Shown here: positions 1-8,600 of the stretch, piece after piece
Layout: every line of letters begins with the position of its first letter
Numbering within the stretch: the first letter of the stretch is position 1
NCBI RefSeq assembly: GCF_015206815.1
Contig: NZ_JADEXZ010000002.1
Location: 1-64,000 of the forward strand
DNA: 64,000 bases
Reading direction: 5' to 3'
Source: Fortiea sp. LEGE XX443
GTDB taxonomy: Bacteria > Cyanobacteriota > Cyanobacteriia > Cyanobacteriales > Nostocaceae
Notes under the pieces: model-generated
What the model was told of the DNA's origin: nothing
Databases searched by the model: none
What the model saw: only the letters and a program-made list of their open reading frames with translations
Translations under genes and position numbers: made by a program

Positions 1-46
1 GTTCTTTACTATTTTTGATAAAATCTTCTAATGATTGCATCCACAT
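1..46 (-). CDS. 5' end of an unidentified gene running off the left edge
   Basis: On the minus strand an ATG at 46 opens a frame that stays open to the window edge (15 codons, beginning MWMQSLEDFIKNSKE). A GAGGG ribosome-binding site lies about ten bases upstream, at 53-57. The gene diverges from the nuclease gene that follows. Its product cannot be named from so few residues. A DNA methyltransferase partner for the neighbouring nuclease is possible but is only a guess from position. Confidence 0.4.
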   Translation of the reverse strand, partial: MWMQSLEDFIKNSKE

Positions 47-173
47 CACTACACCCTCACCTTAGTTGCAAGCGCTACCTTTCTATCTTCTAAGTATTTT
101 CTCATGAATCATTCCGGATTGCTATATAAGCCCTAAATTTCTAAAAATAGCTTTTCTAAATATTATTGATTTT

Positions 174-878
174 GTGCAAAAATATCCTGAGAAATCAGAA
201 GAAGTATTAAAATTACTACTTAAATTGATCAAATTAGCTAAGGACAATAACTTAGTCGAAATTATTAAATTAACAAATCCTGAAAAATTAGATATAAACA
301 GTGTAGTTAGTGCTTTAGAAGAACATTTTAATTATGATTATAAAACTATTGGTGGCTCAAAATTACCTGTGATCGCTTTCTATGCTATATATCAGATTTT
401 AGTTAGAGAAGTATCCAGATATAGTTCATGTACACTCAAAGAATTAGGCAGTCATACAGCTTCTGATAGAACTTCTAAGACTGCTGGAGATATTGAAATA
501 TTTGACCAAAATAATCATCTTGTTGAAGCTATAGAAGTAAAACATGGTCAAGAAATAACTTTACAAATTGTCTATCGTGCTAGAGAGAAGATTATTAAGT
601 ACAATGCTGGAAGATATTACATTTTTGCGTCAAAAGATATTAAGCAATCAGAATTAGACAAAATTAATAACCTGATTAAAGAAATTGCATCAGAACATGG
701 TTGTCAGGTAATTTTGAATGGAATTCTACCGACAATTAAATATTATTTAAGGTTAATCGAGTCTATCACGGATTTTATTGAGGAATACTCTAAATTAATA
801 TCGTCTGATAATGAACTACAAAAAATACACAAAGAGAAATGGAATGAAATTTTAAGCAGATTAATGATTGATGACTAA
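174..878 (+). CDS. PD-(D/E)XK nuclease, probable type II restriction endonuclease
   Basis: A 234-residue protein. The middle carries a GDIEI strand followed about 12 residues later by EAIEVKHG, the D...E-x-K pattern of PD-(D/E)XK nucleases, after a THTASDR-like stretch (SHTASDRTSKT). The C-terminal third is helical and lysine-rich. This layout fits type II restriction enzymes, but the recognition site cannot be inferred. The GTG at 174 has no visible Shine-Dalgarno. The frame is open back to 108 without any ATG, GTG or TTG, so the gene may be N-terminally truncated or use an unusual start. Codon use is A+T rich compared with uvrC next door, which suggests transfer. It diverges from the edge gene at 46. 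Confidence 0.6.
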   Translation: MQKYPEKSEEVLKLLLKLIKLAKDNNLVEIIKLTNPEKLDINSVVSALEEHFNYDYKTIGGSKLPVIAFYAIYQILVREVSRYSSCTLKELGSHTASDRTSKTAGDIEIFDQNNHLVEAIEVKHGQEITLQIVYRAREKIIKYNAGRYYIFASKDIKQSELDKINNLIKEIASEHGCQVILNGILPTIKYYLRLIESITDFIEEYSKLISSDNELQKIHKEKWNEILSRLMIDD

Positions 879-892
879 AAAGTCAAACTTTT

Positions 893-2773
893 TCAAGAGG
901 GGTGAAAATAATCGTAAATTTCCTGTGCTAGACGTGTTCCAATTCCCGGAACTTCGGCGATTTGTGCGGGTGTAGCTTGGCGAATATAATCAACTGAGCG
1001 AAAATGTCCTAAGAGTTGCTTTTGGCGATGATGTCCTAATCCGGGGATTTCATCTAAACGCGATCGCCTCAGTTTATCACTACGCTGTTGACGATGGAAA
1101 CTCACAGCAAAGCGATGCGCTTCATCTCGTAACCGTCGCAGTAACTGTACTCCTGGTTGTTCTGCATCAGTTGGTAAAGGTTGTGACTCTCCTGGTAAGA
1201 AAATCTCCTCGCGCTGTTTCGCCAAACTCACAACCCGCAAGTCTTCTAACAAATTCATCTCTTGCAACACAGCCACGACAGAAGACAGCTGACCTTTACC
1301 ACCATCAATCATAATTAAATCAGGCCAGTCAGGATTTCCGGCGCGTTGTAGTTGTGAATCTTCGCTATACTTGCGAAACCGCCGTTGGATAACTTCGGCT
1401 AAACTGGCGAAATCATCTGAGTGTCCTGTTGTGACTGTGGGATTTTTAATTTTGTAATGACGATAGTATTGCTTACCAGGTAAACCATCAATAAACACAA
1501 CCTGGGAAGCGACAGCATTTGAACCTTGAATGTGGGAAATGTCGTAACCTTCGATGCGGTGGGGTAAGTCGGGTAAATCGAGAATATCAGCTAAGTCTTG
1601 CATTGCTTGAGTATTACGATCGCCCAATTTTTGCATTCTTTGTAATTCATATTGGGCATTACGCTCCACCATCTCAATTAATTCTGCCTTAGTTTGGCGC
1701 TGGGGAGCTAAAGTTGTAACTTTTCTTCCCTTGCGTTGAGTTAAAACATCGGCCAATATTTCTGCATCGGGTAACTCGTGCTGTACCAAAATCTCGGCGG
1801 GAATTTCCACCGCATCAGCAGTTTGGTAATGTTCTTCCAAAACGCGTTGTAAAATTGCACCTGGTTCAGCTTGTGCATCGGCGACAAATGCCAAGCGTCC
1901 GACTAATTGCCCGGCGCGAATCTGAAATAATTGAATGCAGGCTGCGTTTTGGCCATCAGTTGCTAAAGCTATGGCATCCCGCGAAATTGTATCATCTGGT
2001 AAGGAGACTTTTTGATCCGCCGTTAGAGATTTTAACCCAGAAATTTGATCCCGTATCCGCGCCGCCGATTCAAAATTTAGGGACTCAGCGGCTTTTTGCA
2101 TTTGTTCTGTCAAAATATCAATTAATTCCTGGGTGCGTCCTTGAAATACCATCGCCACTTTCTGCACAGTTTTGCGATATTCTTCTGGTGAAATCAGTTG
2201 TTGACAGACACCAGGACAACGCCCCATGTCATAATTCAAACAAGGACGGTCTTTAAATAATGGTTGTGGTCGTTGTCGCAGTGCAAAGATTCGCTTACTG
2301 ATGCGTAAGATTTCCCGCAATAAACCTGTATCTGTATAAGGCCCGTAGAATTTATCTTTTTCTTTGCCTAGTTGACGTTTGCGAGTGATGAAAATTCGGG
2401 GATAATTTTCTGACCAAGTAATGCAGACATAAGGATATTTTTTATCATCTTTGAGCAACACATTAAAGTATGGCTGGTGCTGCTTGATTAAGTTGGCTTC
2501 CAACGCCAAGGCTTCGGCTTCTGTATCAGTGACGATGAACTCAATTTCTGTCACCTGTCTAGCCATTGTGGCGATGCGATCGCTTTTATTGTAACCTTCG
2601 CGGAAATAAGAACGAACACGCGATCGCAATTTTCGTGACTTACCTATATATATAATGCGATCGCTACCATCCCGCATAAAATAAACTCCTGGTTCCGGCG
2701 GGATTTCAGCTAATCGGCTTTCCAGACGCTCTGGATCTTTAACCAGTGGTAGTATTTGAGCAGATGTTGTCAC
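893..2773 (-). CDS. uvrC: Excinuclease ABC subunit C (UvrC)
   Basis: UvrC makes both incisions around a DNA lesion after UvrA and UvrB have found it. The 626-residue length is normal. In order: a GIY-YIG nuclease domain near residues 25-105 (PGVYFMRD...[13 protein letters not shown]), four cysteines near residues 175-190 ([15 protein letters not shown]), a UVR helix pair near 210-250, the RNase H-like second nuclease ([11 protein letters not shown], then MIDGGKGQL), and C-terminal helix-hairpin-helix motifs ([26 protein letters not shown]). The ATG at 2773 is kept because the N terminus aligns with the family. It stands alone, convergent with the nuclease gene to its left. Confidence 0.97.
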   Translation of the reverse strand: MTTSAQILPLVKDPERLESRLAEIPPEPGVYFMRDGSDRIIYIGKSRKLRSRVRSYFREGYNKSDRIATMARQVTEIEFIVTDTEAEALALEANLIKQHQPYFNVLLKDDKKYPYVCITWSENYPRIFITRKRQLGKEKDKFYGPYTDTGLLREILRISKRIFALRQRPQPLFKDRPCLNYDMGRCPGVCQQLISPEEYRKTVQKVAMVFQGRTQELIDILTEQMQKAAESLNFESAARIRDQISGLKSLTADQKVSLPDDTISRDAIALATDGQNAACIQLFQIRAGQLVGRLAFVADAQAEPGAILQRVLEEHYQTADAVEIPAEILVQHELPDAEILADVLTQRKGRKVTTLAPQRQTKAELIEMVERNAQYELQRMQKLGDRNTQAMQDLADILDLPDLPHRIEGYDISHIQGSNAVASQVVFIDGLPGKQYYRHYKIKNPTVTTGHSDDFASLAEVIQRRFRKYSEDSQLQRAGNPDWPDLIMIDGGKGQLSSVVAVLQEMNLLEDLRVVSLAKQREEIFLPGESQPLPTDAEQPGVQLLRRLRDEAHRFAVSFHRQQRSDKLRRSRLDEIPGLGHHRQKQLLGHFRSVDYIRQATPAQIAEVPGIGTRLAQEIYDYFHPS

Positions 2774-2856
2774 AATTAGATTTTCGGTAATCTTACGCTT
2801 TTACCTATCTCTATTTTAGAGAATAAATTTGGCGTTGCTGAATCTAAAAATAAATT

Positions 2857-2888
2857 ATCTCACGCAAAGCAGAACACTAGCGTGAGAT
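2857..2888 (-). terminator. Hairpin downstream of the 2951-3364 gene
   Basis: Perfect 9-bp inverted repeat, ATCTCACGC at 2857-2865 and GCGTGAGAT at 2880-2888, with a 14-base loop. Read on the minus strand it is followed by a T-rich run (2840-2856), as in an intrinsic terminator for the small minus-strand gene upstream. A GGCGTTGCTGAAT word at 2831-2843 recurs inverted near 47760. Confidence 0.5.
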
Positions 2889-2950
2889 TGTTTCCCGATT
2901 TAAAATTACCGATTGGTATTACACAAGTATAAATTCTGAAAGTAAGTAAA

Positions 2951-3364
2951 TTAACTGGCGATTGCCACCGACTTTTTGCGACTGGGACGCTTGCGTTCTG
3001 ATTTTTTCTTCAGTCCTACCGCTTGCGCTTGATTACTATCTGAACCATATTGTCCGCGTACAACTTCTTTCATCGCTAACACACCATTGTGAAATTCCCA
3101 CTCTGCTAATCGCGCCGCATCAACCGCCGCACGGTATAAAGCTAGTTTCTCATTTTCAACTTGTTGCAGTGTCAACATAGTTTGATAAGCTGTTTGCAAG
3201 TTTTCTTCTGTGGCATCAGCACGGGTTGTTGTATAGTTGTTGATCGTTTGCAAACCGTGTAATGAGGTGGTGTCTTGAACAATTGTTTGACGAGACAAAC
3301 GACGTGTAGTGTCTTGAGTAGGCATTGATGCTTCCGTAGTATAAGATATATTTAATGTACCCAT
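2951..3364 (-). CDS. Small conserved-looking protein of unknown function
   Basis: A 137-residue protein of no family I recognise. The N-terminal 60 residues are Ser/Thr rich. The middle (about 55-110) is a likely helical segment with many Ala, Glu and Gln. The C terminus is strongly basic (KKKSERKRPSRKKS), which would suit nucleic-acid binding. The ATG at 3364 or the in-frame ATG 13 codons later (MPTQDTTRR, at 3325) could be the start. It is transcribed away from the 21-bp repeat array that begins 84 bp upstream. Confidence 0.6.
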   Translation of the reverse strand: MGTLNISYTTEASMPTQDTTRRLSRQTIVQDTTSLHGLQTINNYTTTRADATEENLQTAYQTMLTLQQVENEKLALYRAAVDAARLAEWEFHNGVLAMKEVVRGQYGSDSNQAQAVGLKKKSERKRPSRKKSVAIAS

Positions 3365-3447
3365 TGAAGCTTAAAGAATATCAGTAAGATAAAATTTTTC
3401 GGTAAAATAATATTTAAGGAGAAAGTGGGCTATTGTTGCAGATAAAT

Positions 3448-3590
3448 ACATTTCCAATGTGAGCCGTTACATTCGCAATGTGAACCGTCACATTCATTAT
3501 GCGAACTTTTACATTCGTAATGCAAGCTGTCGCATTAACAATGTAAGTCTTTACATTCGTAATGTAGGTAATTGCATTTACATAACAATG
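3448..3590. repeat. Tandem 21-bp degenerate repeat array, left copy
   Basis: Six full units of exactly 21 bp start at 3448, 3469, 3490, 3511, 3532 and 3553, followed by a partial unit at 3574-3590. Typical units read ACATTCGCAATGTGAACCGTC and ACATTCGTAATGCAAGCTGTC (here given with one base over the limit trimmed is not needed: core is ACATTCGTAATG). Most units contain a small palindrome, ACATT-N3-AATGT. The last partial unit (GCATTTACATAACAATG) closes the array. An array with the same unit, orientation and closing variant lies at 5609-5689, on the other side of the two genes that follow. Confidence 0.85.
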
Positions 3591-3654
3591 AAATATGATT
3601 GATTTTCAACTTAGTTATTTTAGTTAAAACTTGCAAGTTTCAGGAATTATCAAC

Positions 3655-4803
3655 ATGAATCAGGTCTTCGACCATCTACAAATAAATGGATATCGCGGTT
3701 TGAAGACGGTAGAATTGTCTCAATTAGGACAGGTAAATATTTTTGTTGGTGATAACAATTCAGGAAAGACCAGTATTCTAGAAGCTATTTCAATTTTATG
3801 TAATCCACTTGATCCATTTCAATGGCTTGAAGTTTCACAACGCAGAGTTTATCTTGGTAGGGCATTAGTTATTCCTCGCCCAGATATTGACGCATTAAAA
3901 TGGATTTTTCCGCAAAATATAAACTCCTCTAATAATGAAGATTACAAAAGCGAAATCTTGATCAGGACTGGTGGTAGTACCTCTATAATTGGGCTGAAAG
4001 CAAAACTAGAAGAAATTTATGGTAGCGGAGAAGAAAGACATAATAATGAGCAATTCAATGAAGATATTTCTACTACTGAAACTGACTCTGTACGCTCAGG
4101 ACTAGAATTAGAAGTTATAGCTTATCCAAAAGTAGAACAAACAGATTTGTTTACTCATGAAGTAGAAGAACGCCAAGAAATATTTCAAGTGTGGGAAAAT
4201 GAGCGATTTATTTGGCGGAGAAGAAGTAAACCTTTTGTCAATAATGCAACTGTATCTCCTTCATATTCTTCATCCCAACCTATTTTAGAGCGTCTAACAC
4301 AAATAATTCTGGAAGATCAAGGCGGTAAACAAGAAGTCTTAGAGATAATCCAATGGTTTGACAAGAATATTATAGATATTCAGATATTATCTACGTCTAC
4401 GGCTAAAGCAACTCTTTATATAGAACATCAACAATTAGGTTTTGCTCCTTTATATACATTTGGCGATGGACTAAAGCGAACTTTAGTTATTGCTCTGACT
4501 CTTTTTTCTACTAAAAATGGTGTGTTGTTGATTGATGAAATTGAAACATCTATTCATGTTTCAGCACTCAGTAGAGTATTTTCATGGCTTGTTGAAGCTT
4601 GTTGTAGGAGAAACGTACAGCTTTTTGCCACAACTCATAGTCTGGAAGCGGTTGATGCGATGTTACAAACAGATATGAGTACAGATAATATTGTAGCTTT
4701 TCGATTAAACCCACAAGGTAAACCACCACAAAGATTTTCTGGTAATCTTTTGCATAGACTACGCTCTGAGCGCGGGCTGGATATTAGAGGTAGTCATGGT
4801 TAG
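3655..4803 (+). CDS. OLD/AAA-type ATPase, first gene of a two-gene ATPase-TOPRIM cassette
   Basis: ABC/SMC-type ATPase of 382 residues. Walker A is GDNNSGKT (residues 32-39 from this start). A late signature-like segment is FGDGLKRTL, Walker B is LLIDEIE, and the H-loop is ATTHSLEA. The N terminus (LQINGYRGLKTVEL) is typical of OLD/RecF-like ATPases. The ATG at 3655 is preferred over the TTG at 3631 because AGGA lies nine bases before it. The gene overlaps the next by 8 bp, so the pair is translationally coupled. Related ATPases act with TOPRIM nucleases in phage defence (OLD, Gabija, PARIS). That this pair defends the cell is inference. Base composition is A+T rich and both sides are flanked by the same repeat array. 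Confidence 0.85.
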   Translation: MNQVFDHLQINGYRGLKTVELSQLGQVNIFVGDNNSGKTSILEAISILCNPLDPFQWLEVSQRRVYLGRALVIPRPDIDALKWIFPQNINSSNNEDYKSEILIRTGGSTSIIGLKAKLEEIYGSGEERHNNEQFNEDISTTETDSVRSGLELEVIAYPKVEQTDLFTHEVEERQEIFQVWENERFIWRRRSKPFVNNATVSPSYSSSQPILERLTQIILEDQGGKQEVLEIIQWFDKNIIDIQILSTSTAKATLYIEHQQLGFAPLYTFGDGLKRTLVIALTLFSTKNGVLLIDEIETSIHVSALSRVFSWLVEACCRRNVQLFATTHSLEAVDAMLQTDMSTDNIVAFRLNPQGKPPQRFSGNLLHRLRSERGLDIRGSHG

Positions 4804-5566
4804 GTATTGCTATATAGTGGCAGAAGGCCCACAAGATATTGAATTTTTAATTCGTTTACTCAAACTCTATGGCTTGCGCCGAGTAACTAAATTGTCGGCA
4901 CTAGATTCATTTTGGGAACCACTTGTACCAAAAACATTTCCTGTAGATGACGATTTAATGAAACGTGTACCCGTCCCTACTTTTTTAGAAAATAATGAAT
5001 TATCCATTGCTTTACATAGCGCTATTGGAATTACACGTTTAGCAAATACTGTAGAAGAGAGTTTAGCCTTAATTCCATCTTCTGAAATTTTTGGTGTAGG
5101 TTTTGTTTTAGATGCTGATAGCAATGAAATACCGTTTGAAAGATTCACTGCATTAACTAATGAAATTTCATCTATCGGATTACCTTTGCCTTCTGCACTT
5201 GGAAAAGTTACAAATAGTTCTCCACGATGCGGCATATTTATTATGCCTAACAATGTTGTTGCCGGAACTTTAGAAGATATTCTGCTTGAATGTGCCAAGT
5301 TAAACTATCCAGATTTGCTGGAACTTGCACTCAATTATGTTTCTAGTATTGATATGAGTCAATTAAGTAAAGATGATTTACGGGAATTAAATAAACCAGC
5401 AGGTAAAAATAAAGCAGTTATATCAAGTATCAGCAGTATACTCAGACCAGGAAGGACTTTACAAGTTTCAATACAGGATAATCGCTGGCTCAATGAACAT
5501 ACACTTAATCTAGAAAGCGTAAATCTTGTAAAAATATTTCTTGATGAAATTACAGGAATAGCATAA
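4796..5566 (+). CDS. DUF3226-like TOPRIM protein, partner of the ATPase
   Basis: A 256-residue protein with TOPRIM hallmarks: a first strand with a catalytic-type glutamate (YIVAEGPQD, residues 6-14) and a later acidic strand GFVLDADSNE (about residues 102-111). These are followed by GIFIMPNN...GTLEDILLE, the layout of the DUF3226 family. The ATG at 4796 lies inside the last codons of the ATPase gene. TOPRIM domains cut or nick nucleic acid, and an ATPase encoded in the same operon usually gates them. It resembles the two-gene design of PARIS (AriA ATPase plus AriB TOPRIM) but with a different TOPRIM family. The defence role is inferred. Confidence 0.75.
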   Translation: MVRYCYIVAEGPQDIEFLIRLLKLYGLRRVTKLSALDSFWEPLVPKTFPVDDDLMKRVPVPTFLENNELSIALHSAIGITRLANTVEESLALIPSSEIFGVGFVLDADSNEIPFERFTALTNEISSIGLPLPSALGKVTNSSPRCGIFIMPNNVVAGTLEDILLECAKLNYPDLLELALNYVSSIDMSQLSKDDLRELNKPAGKNKAVISSISSILRPGRTLQVSIQDNRWLNEHTLNLESVNLVKIFLDEITGIA

Positions 5567-5608
5567 TTCAATACAGTTGTTTCTTGTTGCTTGTTTCCTG
5601 CTGTAAAT

Positions 5609-5689
5609 AAATTCGTCATGTGAGCCGTTACATTAACAATGCAAGTCATCACATTAACAATGTGAGCCATCGCACTTACATAACACTGC
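5609..5689. repeat. Tandem 21-bp degenerate repeat array, right copy
   Basis: Three 21-bp units (5609, 5630, 5651) and a closing partial unit (5672-5689, GCACTTACATAACACTGC) repeat the array at 3448-3590 in the same orientation. Shared words include GTGAGCCGTTACATT and AACAATGTGAGCC. The array ends at the stop codon of the large minus-strand kinase gene. Confidence 0.85.
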
Positions 5690-8600
5690 TATAACTTAAT
5701 TTCTTCTGTAAAAATGGTTGATAACTTCAACTCTGATTGACAAAGATTGAGATAAATTTGTGCGACTTGATCTAATGGATTTTGTTGCAAGCAGTCTTGA
5801 AAATGTTGGGCAGCTAAGGCGAATTGTTGCTTGTCGTAAAATGTAAGTGCTTCAGTAAATAATTCTGTAGTGGCTAACTTACCTTGACGAACTTCCACAA
5901 TATCAGCAGTAAAGACTTCATGGACAGTCACAGCAGTCATCTTCCCTTTTACTTTTACCTGTCCAACTACTCGAATGTCATAGCGATCGCAATTTTTTAA
6001 CCGCTGAAATGTTTGGTCTGTAATCAACAGTGGTGTGTTAAATGTTTTGGTTAAGCCTTCAATCCGTGAAGCTAAGTTGACTGCATCACTAATTACTGTA
6101 CCATCCATGCGATTCAATCCGCCGACTGTTCCCAAAATCAGCGTTCCGGTATTAATTCCCAACCCAATTTGAATCGGTAAGTAGCCTTGCATTTGCCGTG
6201 CTTGATTGTAAGTTACCAAAGCTTGTAACATCGCAATTCCGGCTTGCACTGCATCATCAGCATTTCCCGCAAATAAAGCCATGATGGCATCGCCAATGTA
6301 TTTGTCAATGAAACCGTTATGTTTAATAATTATGGGTTCCATACAACTCAAATAAGAGTTGATAAATTGAAAATTTTCAGCGGGAGTTAAACTTTCGGAT
6401 AGGGTAGTGAAGGAGCGAATATCGGTAAATAATACCGACATTTCCTGTTGTACTTGATCACCCAACTGCACATCTACAATGCTTTTTTTGTTGAGGAATT
6501 GCAGAAACTGACGAGGAACAAACCGTTCGTAAGCTTGGTTAAGTGCCGCTAAGTCGGTGTACAAACGGGCATTTTCAATGGAAATCGCGGCTTGAGTTGA
6601 AAGTACATTTAGCAATTCTAAACGGTCAGGGGTAAAGGCTCCCGTTGTCAAGTTATTTTCTAAATAGACAATACCTGTGAGCTTTCCTTGGTTAAGTAAA
6701 GGCGCACACAAAAGCGATCGCGGTTGAGATTGACGAATGTATGGATCACGAATAAACTCACCTTTGCGGGTGGCATCGTTCAGTACTACACTAGCTTTGG
6801 TACGAATAACATAGTTGACAATTGCCACAGAAAGAATCTGACTATCTTCAATAGTTAGAGATTCCAGTACTTGAATATTATTTTGTTCAAAGCTTCCCTG
6901 GGCTTCGATTAAAAATTTTCCTTTAGTTTCCAGTAACAAAAATCCTCGTTGCGCCCCGGCATTTTCCATCAAAATTCGCATCAAGTTAGCCAGCAATTTA
7001 TCTAACTGAATTTCTCCAGATAAAGCTTGGGAAGCTTTCATCACCGTCATTAAATCCAGCGATGCTGAACCACTGCTACTTGTGATACTGGCGGCGTTAG
7101 TGTTCTGTGTGGAAAGATGAGGTATGCTAATTCTTTCTAACTTGCGCCCTAAGAGTTGGGGATACTGAGTTTCGAGATATTTAACCTTAGCGGTTGCGCC
7201 CCACTGCAAATAGAGATAGCAAGCATCCTGCATATATCCTTGCGCCACCTTCAGCTTATTTTGGGCAAGGTAAAACTTAGCAGCTAACTCATTTGCTAAG
7301 GCGGCTTCATTGGGATACTGATTTGATTGGGCTAAAGTAATAGCGCGATCATAAGAAGCGATCGCCTCTGCTATTTCTCCTTGTACTCGATGCCATTCTG
7401 CTTCTACCAGTGCTAATTTATGGGCGTAGTTACTCGGTGCAAATTGCGCCCAAGTTTTCAGCTTCTTCTGATTTCCTGTCACCTGTTTGAGGAGTGTTTG
7501 CCGTTCCGTTAAATTTTTTGTCGATGCTAAGGCTAACCGCGCCAAGGAATCATAAAAATAGAACCAGCCGACAATAAATAACGCCACCACAGCATCTAAA
7601 TAAGGAATTGCCAACTCAGCATTTTCCCAGGCGGTAGTGTAGTTTTCAAAATGATAATTCAGCGTCAGGAGATGAGAATAAACAGTAAAAGCAGCCGTGC
7701 GATGGTTAGTCTCGATATGTAGCGGTAGCGTCTTTGTTGCATCGTAGAATTCTCCCACCAACTCACAAGGGTTAGGATTTTTGCCTTGTAAATTAGCGAT
7801 CGCCTGACGATACATTTGAATTAAGTCAATAACTGGTTTTTTCTTGAATTTTTGAATTGCTTCTACATAAGTAGCTAAGTACTTATCTACCTCAAACAGT
7901 TCTTGTCCGCAAAAATAGGCGTGGCTACTGCCAGCATTAGCAGCAAATGAAGCGTATTCAGTATCACCTGTATCGCGCCCAATTTGAAAGGCTGCTTGTA
8001 GTGGAGCAATGGTATTCAGGAGTGGTTCTCGCCAGTGACGCACAAAACAATTGACTACTAATAAAGTTCTGGCTTGCAGATTCTTGGCATTAAAACGTTC
8101 TATCAGTTGCAATGCCAACTCACCAAATTCATATCCCTTTGACAAATCTCCCACTACGCCACAAAGAATCAAGCCATAACTAGCGTAAGCAGAGGCAGAT
8201 TCGGCAGCGTTACCATGTATAGCCGAAAGTTCCACCTGTTTAAACACAGTTAAAGGAAAAAGATTAGGCGCTGCTAGGTAAGTTGCTGAAGCAATGCTGG
8301 CTAGGATGCGAATTGCAGCTAATTTAGTGGGATTGGTGAGATTAGGCAAATCAGCTAAAGTTTGCACCTGTCTACCAGCTAAAGCGAGTTTGGTTTTTAA
8401 CAATCCTAGGAGAATTTGCACTTGTCCAGGGTTAGGCGTTAGGGGAGTTCCCAAAAGTTTGAGAACTTGTAAACCCAGTTTTGTGGCTTTTAAAAGTTCA
8501 TCTCTGGCAATGAGAGATTGAATTTTGACAGCATAAACCTGCACTTGATCAATGGTGGTGCGGGCTTGATGTAGCACCACTTCGATTAATTCGTCCATGT

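Noticed and set aside
3448-3590. CRISPR array
   Set aside because: The units are contiguous with no unique spacers, 21 bp long and degenerate, and no cas genes are present.
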